The position numbers and the translations under genes are program-made. This document shows positions 16,306 to 25,075 of a stretch of 64,000 nt of DNA, in pieces. The first letter of the stretch is position 1. Every line of letters starts with the position of its first letter. Below the pieces are notes generated by a model. It was given only the letters and a program-made list of their open reading frames with translations, was not told the origin of the DNA and did not search any database. The DNA is from UBA8524 sp964215915 (lineage in GTDB: Bacteria > Bacteroidota > Bacteroidia > UBA8524): NCBI GenBank assembly GCA_964215915.1, contig CAXPEB010000080.1, positions 12,942 to 76,941 of the forward strand, given 5' to 3'.

Positions 16306-18182
16306 ATGTCCTTTCCGTAGAGAATCTGAGCAAGTCTTTCGGTAGCCGGATACTCTTCCGGAACATTAGCTTCGGTATAGAATCCGGACAAAAAGTCGGG
16401 CTGGTGGCTCGAAACGGCAGCGGTAAAACCACCTTGTTCCGTATCCTGCAGGGACTGGACATTCCGGATTCGGGGGAAGTGGCTTTTAATAAAAATATCC
16501 GGACCGGATTCCTCGATCAGGAGCCACAGTTTCCGGCTGGGCTCAGTGTGTATGAAGCCCTTTTCACCGGAGATTCTCCCCAGCTACAAGCCGTTCGCGA
16601 ATATGAGCTGGCACTGGAAGCCTTTGAAATGAAAGCCGGCCCGGAAACTCAGCAAAACCTGGAGACTGCCATGAACCGGATGGAAGAAGCTGCTGCCTGG
16701 GACATGGAAAACCGGATCAAAACCGTGCTTCATCAACTTGACATACGGTCTCTGAACCAAAAAGTGGAGACGCTTTCCGGCGGACAGGTAAAACGTCTTG
16801 CCTTGGCAACCCTGCTGATCGATGAGCCCGACTTACTGGTACTCGATGAGCCGACCAACCACCTTGATATTGAAATGATCGAATGGCTGGAATCCTGGAT
16901 AGAACGGAGCACACTAAGTCTTCTGCTGGTTACTCACGACCGTCATTTCCTCGACAATGTGTGTGAAGAAATACTCGAACTGGATCAGGGAGGCCTGTTT
17001 CGTCACCGCGGTAATTATGAGTATTTCCTGGAAAAGAAAGCCGAAAGAGAATTTAATGAAGAGCGTGAGCTGGAAAAAGATAAGAACCTGTTCAGGAGAG
17101 AGTTAGAATGGGTACGCAGACAACCAAAAGCGCGCGGGACAAAATCAAAATCCAGGCTGGATGCCTTTGACCGTCTCAGTGAAAAGCTACAACGCGGACC
17201 GGCACAATCCGATATCGAAATGGGTTTCCGCATGCAGCGACTGGGAAATAAAATTCTGGAACTGCATGCTGTCTCCAAATCGTACGGAGAGAAACCCCTG
17301 CTAAACCGCTTTGAGCATATCTTCCGAAAGGGAGAGCGTGTTGGCATTGTAGGCAAAAACGGAAGTGGAAAGTCGACTCTGCTGAACCTCATCACCGGGA
17401 AAACACAACCCGATGAAGGCAAGGTAGTGGTGGGTGAAACCGTCAGGTTCGGGTATTATTCCCAGGCAGGTTTACCGATGGAGGAAGAAAAAAGAGTGAT
17501 CGAAGTGGTGCAGGAAGTGGGTGATTCCCTGACCATGGCCGATGGTTCTGTTTTGAATGCTTCCCAGTTATTGAAACGGTTCGGGTTTCCACCGGAGCAC
17601 CAGTTCGGGCCGGTTTCCAAGCTCAGCGGAGGTGAGAAAAAGCGACTGTACCTGTTAACGGTATTGATGGATAACCCGAATTTCCTGATCCTTGATGAGC
17701 CCACCAACGACCTTGATCTGGACACCCTGGCTGTCCTGGAAAGCTTTCTGACGGATTTCCCCGGCTGCCTGCTGGTGGTTTCCCACGACCGTTATTTCCT
17801 GGATCGGCTGTGTGAACACCTGTTTATCTTCGAAGGACAGGGAAAAATCCGTGATTTCAACGGCTCGTATTCCGAATACCGTTTTCTGCGCAACGAGGAG
17901 ATCAGGCAGGAAAAGGCAGATGTAGCCCGGGAGAAAACACCGGAAACAAAAATAGAAACCCCGGAGTCCACCCGAAAGAAACTCAGCTACAAAGAAAAAA
18001 AGGAGTTGGAGGAGTTGGATGCCCTGCTTCCGCAGTTGGAGAGCCGTAAATCGGAATTAGAACAAGCACTTAACGATGCCGGTGGCGATCATGAAAAGAT
18101 CCAGGAACTAAGCGAAAAACTGGGTAAGCTGCAGGAAGAACTGGAGGAAAAGGAGCTGCGCTGGCTGGAGTTGAATGATTGA
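16302..18182 (+). CDS. ABC-F family ATPase (Uup-like)
   Basis: A 626-residue soluble protein with two ABC ATPase domains and no membrane segment. Members act on the ribosome or, in the Uup group, on nucleic acid. Walker A motifs are ARNGSGKTT (about residues 36-44) and GKNGSGKST (about 350). Signatures are LSGGQVKR and LSGGEKKR, and both Walker B motifs read LVLDEPTNHLD and LILDEPTNDLD. The interdomain linker is charged. The C-terminal 75 residues form a coiled coil (KKELEELDALLPQLESRKS), as in Uup. The ATG overlaps the upstream TGA. Ends with TGA at 18180-18182. Confidence 0.92.
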   Translation: MNVLSVENLSKSFGSRILFRNISFGIESGQKVGLVARNGSGKTTLFRILQGLDIPDSGEVAFNKNIRTGFLDQEPQFPAGLSVYEALFTGDSPQLQAVREYELALEAFEMKAGPETQQNLETAMNRMEEAAAWDMENRIKTVLHQLDIRSLNQKVETLSGGQVKRLALATLLIDEPDLLVLDEPTNHLDIEMIEWLESWIERSTLSLLLVTHDRHFLDNVCEEILELDQGGLFRHRGNYEYFLEKKAEREFNEERELEKDKNLFRRELEWVRRQPKARGTKSKSRLDAFDRLSEKLQRGPAQSDIEMGFRMQRLGNKILELHAVSKSYGEKPLLNRFEHIFRKGERVGIVGKNGSGKSTLLNLITGKTQPDEGKVVVGETVRFGYYSQAGLPMEEEKRVIEVVQEVGDSLTMADGSVLNASQLLKRFGFPPEHQFGPVSKLSGGEKKRLYLLTVLMDNPNFLILDEPTNDLDLDTLAVLESFLTDFPGCLLVVSHDRYFLDRLCEHLFIFEGQGKIRDFNGSYSEYRFLRNEEIRQEKADVAREKTPETKIETPESTRKKLSYKEKKELEELDALLPQLESRKSELEQALNDAGGDHEKIQELSEKLGKLQEELEEKELRWLELND

Positions 18183-18214
18183 TTAAGCGCTTCCCTGCTT
18201 CTCTTTTGTGTTGC

Positions 18215-19483
18215 CTATTGATCAGAAGAATACTTCCCTTTCCACCACCCTTCCATACGCTTACGGATCTCGTCTTCCCTGGTGTTTTCAGCCGGACGGT
18301 AAAAGGCAGTACCCCGAACTGCTCCGGGCAGGAATTCCTGCTCTACAAAATGCCCGGGGTAACTGTGCGCATACTTGTAATCCTTTCCATACCCCATCTC
18401 CTCCATTAACTTGGTGGGCGCATTACGAAGATGAAGAGGCACCTCCAGATCGCCGGTTTCCCTGACGCGCTTAAGCGCCTCATCCATAGCCTTATAAGTC
18501 GAGTTACTTTTAGGAGCTGTTGCCAGGTAAACCGTCACTTCACTAAGTATGATTCGTGCTTCTGGATACCCAATCACATTGCAGGACTGAAAGCAGGCAT
18601 TGGCCATTAGCAGGGCTTGCGGATCGGCAAGTCCGACATCTTCCGAGGCAAAAATGAGCATACGCCTGGCGATAAACAGCGGATCCTCACCGGCATTCAC
18701 CATTCTGGCCAGGTAATACAAAGCCGCATTCGGGTCACTTCCCCGCATGGATTTGATAAACGCGGATACGATATCGTAATGCTGTTCCCCGTTTTTATCG
18801 TACCGGGCCACCTGTTGTTTGGCCACTTTTTTCACCAACTCATTGGTTACGGTTACTTCGTGTGCTCCGGCCTGCAATACCGCCATCTCAAAAAGGTTCA
18901 GAAGGCGACGGGCATCTCCGCCCGAAAGCAGCAGAAGAGCCTCCTGCTCTTTTATGGTAATTTTTTTACCCTTCAGAACGAGGTCTTCTTCCATAGCCCG
19001 ATTCACCATACGCAACAGATCATCGGCACTGTGGTTATCCAGGTGGTATACCTGACAACGGGAAAGCAAGGCAGCAATCACTTCAAAAGAAGGGTTTTCG
19101 GTAGTTGCACCGATCAGGGTAATTTTTCCCCGCTCCACGGCCCCTAACAGTGCATCCTGCTGGGATTTACTGAAGCGGTGAATTTCATCGATAAACAATA
19201 CCGGAGGAAACAGGCCTCCGCCACTCCCAATCACTTCCCGTACCTCTTTGACACCGGCCGAAACGGCACTTAACACATGGAAAGGACGTTTGAGCTGCCG
19301 GGCGATCAGTTCCGCCAGAGTGGTTTTCCCCACACCGGGAGGTCCCCAGAAAATCATACTTGGGATATTTCCCGAATCCAGGAACCGGGTAATGACCCCT
19401 TCCGGACCTATCAGGTGTTCCTGCCCGATATACGCATCAAGCGTTTTCGGGCGCATACGTTCAGCGAGGGGAATTTGCTGCAT
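18215..19483 (-). CDS. rarA: Replication-associated recombination protein RarA (MgsA)
   Basis: A 422-residue AAA+ ATPase of the RarA/MgsA/WRNIP1 family, related to clamp-loader subunits, acting at stalled replication forks with SSB. Features are the N-terminal LAERMRPKTLDAYIGQEHL, Walker A GPPGVGKTT, Walker B VLFIDEIHRF, sensor-1 LIGATTENPSF and the C-terminal tetramerisation domain with IKSMRGSDPNAALYYLARM. Full length. The ATG is 4 nt after a TATCTTTG box, giving a probable leaderless mRNA. Convergent with the ABC-F gene, with 32 nt between the stops. Confidence 0.95.
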   Translation of the reverse strand: MQQIPLAERMRPKTLDAYIGQEHLIGPEGVITRFLDSGNIPSMIFWGPPGVGKTTLAELIARQLKRPFHVLSAVSAGVKEVREVIGSGGGLFPPVLFIDEIHRFSKSQQDALLGAVERGKITLIGATTENPSFEVIAALLSRCQVYHLDNHSADDLLRMVNRAMEEDLVLKGKKITIKEQEALLLLSGGDARRLLNLFEMAVLQAGAHEVTVTNELVKKVAKQQVARYDKNGEQHYDIVSAFIKSMRGSDPNAALYYLARMVNAGEDPLFIARRMLIFASEDVGLADPQALLMANACFQSCNVIGYPEARIILSEVTVYLATAPKSNSTYKAMDEALKRVRETGDLEVPLHLRNAPTKLMEEMGYGKDYKYAHSYPGHFVEQEFLPGAVRGTAFYRPAENTREDEIRKRMEGWWKGKYSSDQ

Positions 19484-19487
19484 GAAG

Positions 19488-19495
19488 CAAAGATA
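19488..19495 (-). promoter_or_regulatory. rarA: -7 box of rarA (TATCTTTG)
   Basis: Minus-strand TATCTTTG, with exactly 4 nt (19484-19487) between the box and the rarA ATG. Confidence 0.65.
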
Positions 19496-19569
19496 AACGG
19501 AACCGGGGAGCCTGAACAGACGATTTCCCGGAATACATGCGTTCCTTCGTATATTCCTGCTAAAGTCAA

Positions 19570-19902
19570 ATGATACGCTACCTGATCCTCACCGGCACCT
19601 GGCAGGTAATCCTGGTGCAATACGGCGAGGAAAGTCAGTCGTTTGAAGATGTGTATATGGAATTCGGCGCAGAGAATGAATCCATCTACCGGAATGATTC
19701 TATCACGTATCGGGATACGTATTCCCTGGAAGTAATCCATAATCGTTACCGTAATGACAGCAGCCTGCTGATACACCTAAGTCTTCCGTCCTGGATACCG
19801 GTAAGCTCCGGCACTTTTACCGTGCAGTCCATAGGAAAATCCGGAATGATACTGGCCGGAATGAATCACGATGCTCAAATTCATTTGAGAAAACAGGAAT
19901 AA
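19570..19902 (+). CDS. Small hypothetical protein, possibly lipocalin-like
   Basis: A 110-residue frame, not firmly recognised. The pattern LTGTWQVILVQYGEE near the N-terminus, followed by alternating strands (SITYRDTYSLEVIHN, GTFTVQSIGKSGMIL), resembles the short lipocalin-like domains common in Bacteroidota, where GxW opens the barrel. There is no convincing signal peptide, so it is probably cytosolic or mis-started. No -7 box was found. It is followed by the 336-nt hairpin-rich stretch. Another frame overlaps on the opposite strand but shows no family motif. Confidence 0.45.
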   Translation: MIRYLILTGTWQVILVQYGEESQSFEDVYMEFGAENESIYRNDSITYRDTYSLEVIHNRYRNDSSLLIHLSLPSWIPVSSGTFTVQSIGKSGMILAGMNHDAQIHLRKQE

Positions 19903-20238
19903 GCTGCAATGATTTCTTTTCCCTGGCATTGGTATATGTAAGGTCACAGATACACCTTTCTACAGCCTCTCCTTATGAACTGCGAACACAGTGCCTGGAT
20001 CAGTGATTCCTGGTACCGCATCGACCATAAAGGAATACGGCAGGATCCATAAAATCACGGAATACCGTGAATAACCGGGATGCGGATATCCGCTAATCTT
20101 GTAGCGGAGTTGGGGCTCATTAGCGAGTTTGAGTCGTAACTCCTGGAAAGTTCGAAGGGAATACCCGAATCCGTCAAACAGGTTCGGGTTCCCTTGATAG
20201 GATAAAACGGGGTGTTTTACACGCACAATTTTTTAATT
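19903..20238. other. Gene-free stretch with clustered palindromes
   Basis: No convincing gene was found in these 336 bases. The left 150 bases are featureless. Between 20055 and 20195 lie at least five inverted repeats, described in the next entry. An 88-codon leftward frame spans the stretch but reads straight through the stems and has no recognisable motif. Confidence 0.6.
20055..20195. repeat. Chain of inverted repeats (candidate structured RNA or DNA element)
   Basis: Visible stems are TCACGG/CCGTGA (20055-20070, loop AATA), the perfect palindrome GCGGATATCCGC (20082-20093), CGCTAAT/ATTAGCG (20091-20097 with 20119-20125), GAGTT/AACTC (20125-20129 with 20138-20142), and a long stem in which 20155-20172 pairs with 20181-20195 over 15 positions with two small bulges and an 8-nt loop. 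None is followed by a T-tract, so they are not ordinary terminators. Function unknown. The nearest downstream gene is the orphan at 20239. Confidence 0.55.
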
Positions 20239-21141
20239 ATGTCAAATAAAACCCCCATTCAACCGGAACAAAAGCCCGTGATGCAAGACCGGCAATTGTC
20301 GGTTTCAGGCCTTAACGAGGAGCTTGAGTTCATTCATCAGTTCAACCTGGAACGTTTGCTTCGCAGGTTGCATCAGCAGGAAATTCCTGCCCTGTCCTAT
20401 ACTCCGGGTGGCAATGATGCCCGGAATATGCTCACTCTGCCCGGCACAGCCGGTGTTTTTATTACGCGCAGAGGGAATAATCTGCTGTCCGATCTGGTTA
20501 AAGCCGTTCAGGATCCAAGGTCCGAACACCATGACCAGGTAGTTCAAAAAATACGTCATGGTCGGCCAGATAGCGGGCCAGGATATGCCGGAAGAGTTCG
20601 TGAGGAAATTCTCGGTTCGGAAACCGTGTTTGATATTCAATGCGGAAATCGCACGATTATGGACGGCGCCATACTCCGGGAAAATCGTGATTTCGTATTC
20701 ATTGCCCTACCCTATTGCGGCACGCCTTCGCTCAGAACCCCACAATCCACAACCACTTTTCCTGTCCTGCAATTCAATCAATACCTTAAAAACATTTCCG
20801 ATCCTGAACTGGAGGCCTTGGTTCTGTTTCATGAACCCATGTTAAATCTATCCGAAACAGAAAAGTTAGCCCGCCTGCCTGTAGCACAGTATGATGTTCT
20901 GGTAGGGAATACGCCGTATTCCATTTCTTCGGAAATCTGGTATGTCTCTACCGTTGCCGCTTCGTCTGTAATTCTAATGCCACCCCTGCCTGAGGTTTCC
21001 GGCACCGACACACTACGCGAAATACACCTCGGAGAACCCTTGTTTGATCGCCTGAGTCCGCAACAGCTGGCAAGAGAACTGATAGCCATACGAAGTAAGT
21101 ATCTCTCGCACCGCGAATCCTGGGAATTTGACCCTTTATAG
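20239..21141 (+). CDS. Orphan protein of unknown function
   Basis: A 300-residue protein that I do not recognise. It starts MSNKTPIQPEQKPVMQDRQL and has no signal peptide, no clear membrane segment and no familiar catalytic motif. The N-terminal third is helical (ELEFIHQFNLERLLRRLHQQ). The middle includes GTAGVFITRRGNNLLSDLV and a strand-rich part (NRDFVFIALPYCGTPSLRTP). The C-terminal third has IWYVSTVAASSVILMPPLP and a helical end (QQLARELIAIRSKYLSHRES). Codon use looks like that of its neighbours. The longest frame starts at 20212, but the ATG at 20239 is preferred. It overlaps the convergent PrsW gene by 6 nt. Confidence 0.72.
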   Translation: MSNKTPIQPEQKPVMQDRQLSVSGLNEELEFIHQFNLERLLRRLHQQEIPALSYTPGGNDARNMLTLPGTAGVFITRRGNNLLSDLVKAVQDPRSEHHDQVVQKIRHGRPDSGPGYAGRVREEILGSETVFDIQCGNRTIMDGAILRENRDFVFIALPYCGTPSLRTPQSTTTFPVLQFNQYLKNISDPELEALVLFHEPMLNLSETEKLARLPVAQYDVLVGNTPYSISSEIWYVSTVAASSVILMPPLPEVSGTDTLREIHLGEPLFDRLSPQQLARELIAIRSKYLSHRESWEFDPL

Positions 21142-22566
21142 ATCCCGGGATCTATCGGCGGGAATACTTGCCCTTCCGGGAATCGACGGGTCTTCTCGGT
21201 ATCCATCTCCTTTTTCTCTGAGCAGATGAAAAAAGGTAGCAATGGCACCCAAATGAGGCGGCACCTCCAGGTATACCCAGGCGCAGAAAGGACCGAGGCC
21301 TATGTCCTCCGTTTGCGAATCAATGGGCTCTTCGCGTGAGATCAGTGCCACGATCAACTGTCCGTTCTTCTCTTTCACTCCGTTCAGTTTGGGGACAAGG
21401 TAATAATGCATATCCTGTTCAACCGGATCTTCCGAGTCTTCAACCTCTACCTTGTAGAAGATCACCTGGCTTTTGCCGTACACCTTGTCGGTCATACGTA
21501 AGTCGGCATAGGAACCGAAATAGTCATAGGCCAAGGAAATGGGGCGAACCCGGAACCGGGTATTCATTTTGGAGACAAAGGCAGTTTCATCATAGGGAAT
21601 ACCCTTGACCTGGAAAGACATGGGGCTGGGATTTTGCGGATTGAGGGAGATTCCTCCGTAAAATATTGGCGAAGTAGGGACTACCTTAAACACCTTGCCC
21701 CTGATGAGAATCAACGAACACAGGCGGTTAATGGCAATATAGAGAACAACAAGGAGCGGGGAACTCAGAAACAGGAAGATGCCGATTCCGGCAGCACCGA
21801 GTTCAATGGTTTCCAGCACCATAAATACCGCAAACAACAACCCGAATCCCAGGGTCATGCTCACCCGGATTGCCCGGGAAGGCATAGCCACCGTTTCGCT
21901 GAAAAAGCGGGATTCGTTAACCGCATTGTTCATCATAAGCGCAAAGCACTCTATACTGATCAGAAAAACCCCGTAGCTGATCAGGTAAAGTATGATGGCA
22001 GAAGATTCGGTATTCCGTTCATCCACACCAAAATTGAACAAGGCATGCAAACAGATGCCGAACAATATCCAGAGTATGCCCATGACTATCTCTTTACGAA
22101 TAATGCGCATCAATCCATAAGCGGCAATCCCGCTCAGGAAGGCATGAAAAACCATATTGACAATATCTCTGAAATGCAGCAGGAAAACCCCTCCTTCCAA
22201 GGCATACAGCACGTTCTCCACGAAGCCGAAACCGAGTCCGCTGGCCGCTGCACATACCAGGTAATCCGGCTGGTCAGTAAAAAAGCGGGGCCTGACCAGC
22301 AAAAAAACGATCAGAGGTAGAATTTTGGAAAGCTCTTCTACAAGGGCCACCTGAAAAAGATGGTGTTTCAGGATTCCCAGTTCATCCTGTCCCTCCCCGA
22401 TATAAACCGGGAGGAAAACCGGTATCAGCACGCTCAACCCACCCAAAAAGAAGAACAAAAGGAGACGGCTCCACTTTTCCGGTCGAAAGAAATCCAGTAT
22501 CCGGAACAGGAACAGCCAGAGAAATGCCGCAAATCCCGCAACAAGTATGGCTAATACGGTATTCAT
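21136..22566 (-). CDS. PrsW-family intramembrane protease with long C-terminal extension
   Basis: A 476-residue multi-pass membrane protein of the PrsW family, glutamic-type proteases that cleave anti-sigma factors in the Firmicutes examples. The conserved motifs are VEELSK (residues 76-81), GFGFVEN with Glu117 and Asn118, HAFLSG (His141) and HALFNFG (His174). After the protease core and four further hydrophobic segments (about residues 180-285) comes a soluble tail of roughly 180 residues that is not part of the family core and is not recognised. The ATG at 22566 is preferred over 22596. Convergent with the orphan gene. Confidence 0.88.
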   Translation of the reverse strand: MNTVLAILVAGFAAFLWLFLFRILDFFRPEKWSRLLLFFFLGGLSVLIPVFLPVYIGEGQDELGILKHHLFQVALVEELSKILPLIVFLLVRPRFFTDQPDYLVCAAASGLGFGFVENVLYALEGGVFLLHFRDIVNMVFHAFLSGIAAYGLMRIIRKEIVMGILWILFGICLHALFNFGVDERNTESSAIILYLISYGVFLISIECFALMMNNAVNESRFFSETVAMPSRAIRVSMTLGFGLLFAVFMVLETIELGAAGIGIFLFLSSPLLVVLYIAINRLCSLILIRGKVFKVVPTSPIFYGGISLNPQNPSPMSFQVKGIPYDETAFVSKMNTRFRVRPISLAYDYFGSYADLRMTDKVYGKSQVIFYKVEVEDSEDPVEQDMHYYLVPKLNGVKEKNGQLIVALISREEPIDSQTEDIGLGPFCAWVYLEVPPHLGAIATFFHLLREKGDGYREDPSIPGRASIPADRSRDL

Positions 22567-22582
22567 GTGGTACCGAAATAAC

Positions 22583-22610
22583 AAAAAAAGCGGCACTAAG
22601 GCCGCTTTTT
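22583..22610 (-). terminator. Terminator after the S9 peptidase gene
   Basis: AAAAAGCGGC pairs with GCCGCTTTTT over 9-10 bp around a short loop. It is A/T-rich on both sides, so it can work leftward for the peptidase gene. Confidence 0.8.
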
Positions 22611-22635
22611 GATTCCCTATTTCCGTCTCTTTCTC

Positions 22636-24771
22636 TTAGTTCAGGGATTTGATCCCCATGTTCCAGAGCATGAAGGCAAACTTATCCGCCTGCTCATCCA
22701 GAATCTTTGCCGTAGGCTTACCTGCACCGTGACCGGCGTTTACGTCAATTCGGATTAAGATGGGCGCTGCCCCTGCCTGCGCTTGTTGCAGGGTGGCAGC
22801 AAACTTGAATGAATGTGCCGGAACTACACGGTCATCGTGATCTCCGGTACTGATCATTGTGGCCGGATATCGGGTTCCGGCGGTGATATTGTGCAGGGGT
22901 GAATATCCTTTGAGGTAGCGGTACATTTCCTCGCTGTCTTCCGCGGTACCATAATCGGTGGCCCAGCCGGCTCCTGCAGTAAATTTATTGTAACGTAACA
23001 TATCCAGCACTCCCACTGCCGGGAACGCCACCTTCATCAGGTCGGGGCGTTGGGTAAGCACCGCTCCCACCAGGAGTCCGCCATTGGACCCACCGGAAAG
23101 GGCGAGATAATCGCTGCTGGTGTAGTGGTTATCGATGAGGTATTCGGCAGCGGCAATAAAATCATCGAACACATTCTGTTTCTGCATCTTGGTACCGGCC
23201 TTGTGCCAGGCCTCCCCGTATTCGCCTCCGCCCCTTATGTTGGGCACGGCATAAATTCCACCTTGTTCCAGCAGCACCAGGATGGTGGTGGAGAAGTTGG
23301 GTTGCAGGCTGATATTGAAGCCTCCGTAACCGTAAAGCAGCGTGGGGTTCTTTCCATTCAGTTCCAGTCCTTTTTTATGGGTGATCATCATCGGGATGCG
23401 TGTTCCGTCTTTGGAGTTATAGAACACTTGTTTGGACTCGTATTGTTCCGGGTCGAAATCGATATCCGGTTTCATATACACCTCGGAAGCACCTGTTTTT
23501 GGATTGAAGGAGAATACCGTGCTCGGATAGATATAGCTGGAAAAGCTGAAATAAAGGGTAGTATCCTCCGGTCTTCCTCCGAACCCGGCCGCATTACCCT
23601 GTCCGGGTAATTCAACATTCCGAACCATCTTACCTTCCAGGGTATATTGAACGACATGACTGAGCACATCTTTCTGGTACTTGGCAAACAAGTATCCGGC
23701 ACCTTGTCCGGCGGAAAGAACATGCTCCGTTTCCGGGATGATGGTCTGCCAGTTCTCCGGCATAGGGTTATTGACATCCGCCATTACCAGTTTCCTGTTG
23801 GGTGCATCCATATTGGTGAGGAAATACAGCTTGCCTTCATTCGCGTAAATCAAGTCATGATCATGCTCAAATCCGCCTACCAGTTCGATGGCTGCATAAC
23901 CCGGCTTTTCCAGTTCGATGAGGTATACCTGGTTGCCCGAAGTGGCCATAGCTGCCTGTATTACCAAGTGTTTTTCATCCTCGGAGATACTGGCACCCAC
24001 ATACCTCCTTGGGTTATTATCATCCCCAAAAACGCGGGTGTCGCCGCCTGAGCTACCCAGTTTATGGAAGAAGAGCTGATGGTTTTGTGTCTTGCTGGAT
24101 AATTTACTGCCATTCTGATCGGCGTAACTGGAATAGAAGAACCCTTCTTTGCCTTTCCAGGTAATTCCACTGAATTTTACATCGGTGATATGATCGGACA
24201 ATAACTTTCCGGTCTTCACATCCATCACATAAATCTCCTGCCAGTCGGCTCCTCCCCGGCTAATGCTGTACGCCATCAGCGAACCGTCTTTGGTAAAATC
24301 CAGTCCGCTTAGCGAAACGGTTCCGTCTTCACTCAGGGTATTCGGATCAAAGAATACTTCGTCTTCCCCGTCCGGGTTTACCCGATACATGACCGATTGG
24401 TTTTGAAGGCCATTGTTTTTGAAATAGTAGCGCTCTTTACCTGCGGTGAAAGGAGCGGAAACCCGCTCGTAATTGTACAGGGTTTCCAGGCGCTGCCGCA
24501 GGCTGTCGCGGTACGGGATCTGATCCAGCCAGGAAAAAGTGAACTCGTTCTGCCTTTTCACCCAGTCGCCGGTTTCCTCACTGGTATCATTCTCCAGCCA
24601 CCGATAGGGGTCTGCAACACTGTCGCCATGGTAGATATCCACCTGATCCGACATTCTCGTCTCCGGATAATTCATTTTTTCTTCAGCCTTCTGTTTGGGT
24701 CCACATGCTGTCAAAAGCAGGGCCATGCAGGCAACTGCCGGTAAACACGACAAAGCTTCTTGTTTTTTCAT
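22636..24771 (-). CDS. Prolyl oligopeptidase family serine peptidase (lipoprotein)
   Basis: A 711-residue S9A peptidase that cleaves short peptides after proline. It begins with a lipoprotein signal (lipobox LLTAC, Cys23), placing it in the periplasm or on the outer membrane. A beta-propeller occupies roughly residues 75-430 and the alpha/beta hydrolase domain the rest. The catalytic triad is readable: Ser562 in GGSNGG, Asp at about 646 in DHDDRVVP and His681 in NAGHGAGK. Length matches the family. A single gene ended by the terminator at 22583-22610. Confidence 0.94.
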   Translation of the reverse strand: MKKQEALSCLPAVACMALLLTACGPKQKAEEKMNYPETRMSDQVDIYHGDSVADPYRWLENDTSEETGDWVKRQNEFTFSWLDQIPYRDSLRQRLETLYNYERVSAPFTAGKERYYFKNNGLQNQSVMYRVNPDGEDEVFFDPNTLSEDGTVSLSGLDFTKDGSLMAYSISRGGADWQEIYVMDVKTGKLLSDHITDVKFSGITWKGKEGFFYSSYADQNGSKLSSKTQNHQLFFHKLGSSGGDTRVFGDDNNPRRYVGASISEDEKHLVIQAAMATSGNQVYLIELEKPGYAAIELVGGFEHDHDLIYANEGKLYFLTNMDAPNRKLVMADVNNPMPENWQTIIPETEHVLSAGQGAGYLFAKYQKDVLSHVVQYTLEGKMVRNVELPGQGNAAGFGGRPEDTTLYFSFSSYIYPSTVFSFNPKTGASEVYMKPDIDFDPEQYESKQVFYNSKDGTRIPMMITHKKGLELNGKNPTLLYGYGGFNISLQPNFSTTILVLLEQGGIYAVPNIRGGGEYGEAWHKAGTKMQKQNVFDDFIAAAEYLIDNHYTSSDYLALSGGSNGGLLVGAVLTQRPDLMKVAFPAVGVLDMLRYNKFTAGAGWATDYGTAEDSEEMYRYLKGYSPLHNITAGTRYPATMISTGDHDDRVVPAHSFKFAATLQQAQAGAAPILIRIDVNAGHGAGKPTAKILDEQADKFAFMLWNMGIKSLN

Positions 24772-24838
24772 GATCTAGGGTTATGCTGACAAAATTGCAT
24801 TTTCCCGAAGCATCCCCAAATAATCGCGGTTGAATGGC

Positions 24839-24846
24839 TAAATTTG
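24839..24846 (+). promoter_or_regulatory. -7 box of the small membrane protein gene (TAAATTTG)
   Basis: TAAATTTG matches the consensus. It lies inside the longest frame (ATG at 24834), which argues for the later ATG at 24864. Confidence 0.5.
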
Positions 24847-24863
24847 TCCGACGAATACCTGTT

Positions 24864-25034
24864 ATGATCTGGAGAAAATTTTTATCCTACCTCCTATTCT
24901 GGAAGAAACAACCTGATCCTGAAGGACATAAGCAAAGTACTTATTTAAAAATGATGCACGGGATCAACAAGTTGAGCATCCTTATGTTCCTGATTGCTAT
25001 GTGTGTTCTGATCTACAAACTGTTCCTGCGGTAA
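24864..25034 (+). CDS. Small membrane protein, DUF6728-like
   Basis: A 56-residue protein with a basic N-terminus (MIWRKFLSYLLFWKKQ), a middle motif KMMHGINKLSI and one C-terminal membrane helix (LMFLIAMCVLIYKLF). The MHGIN element followed by a helix resembles small Bacteroidota proteins classed as DUF6728, from memory of the family; no function is known. The start at 24864 is chosen because a promoter box sits within the longer frame. It precedes the YugP-type peptidase gene by 41 nt and may be co-transcribed. Confidence 0.65.
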   Translation: MIWRKFLSYLLFWKKQPDPEGHKQSTYLKMMHGINKLSILMFLIAMCVLIYKLFLR

Positions 25035-25075
25035 AATTGCGGAACATGTTTTGAATCCCCGGAAAGCATACAATT

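Noticed and set aside
20155..20195. Rho-independent terminator
   Set aside because: The stem is strong, but no T-run follows on either strand and no gene ends close by on either side.
19960..20226. 88-codon leftward frame in the hairpin-rich stretch
   Set aside because: No motif, no promoter box, and it reads through all the inverted repeats, which probably explains the open frame.
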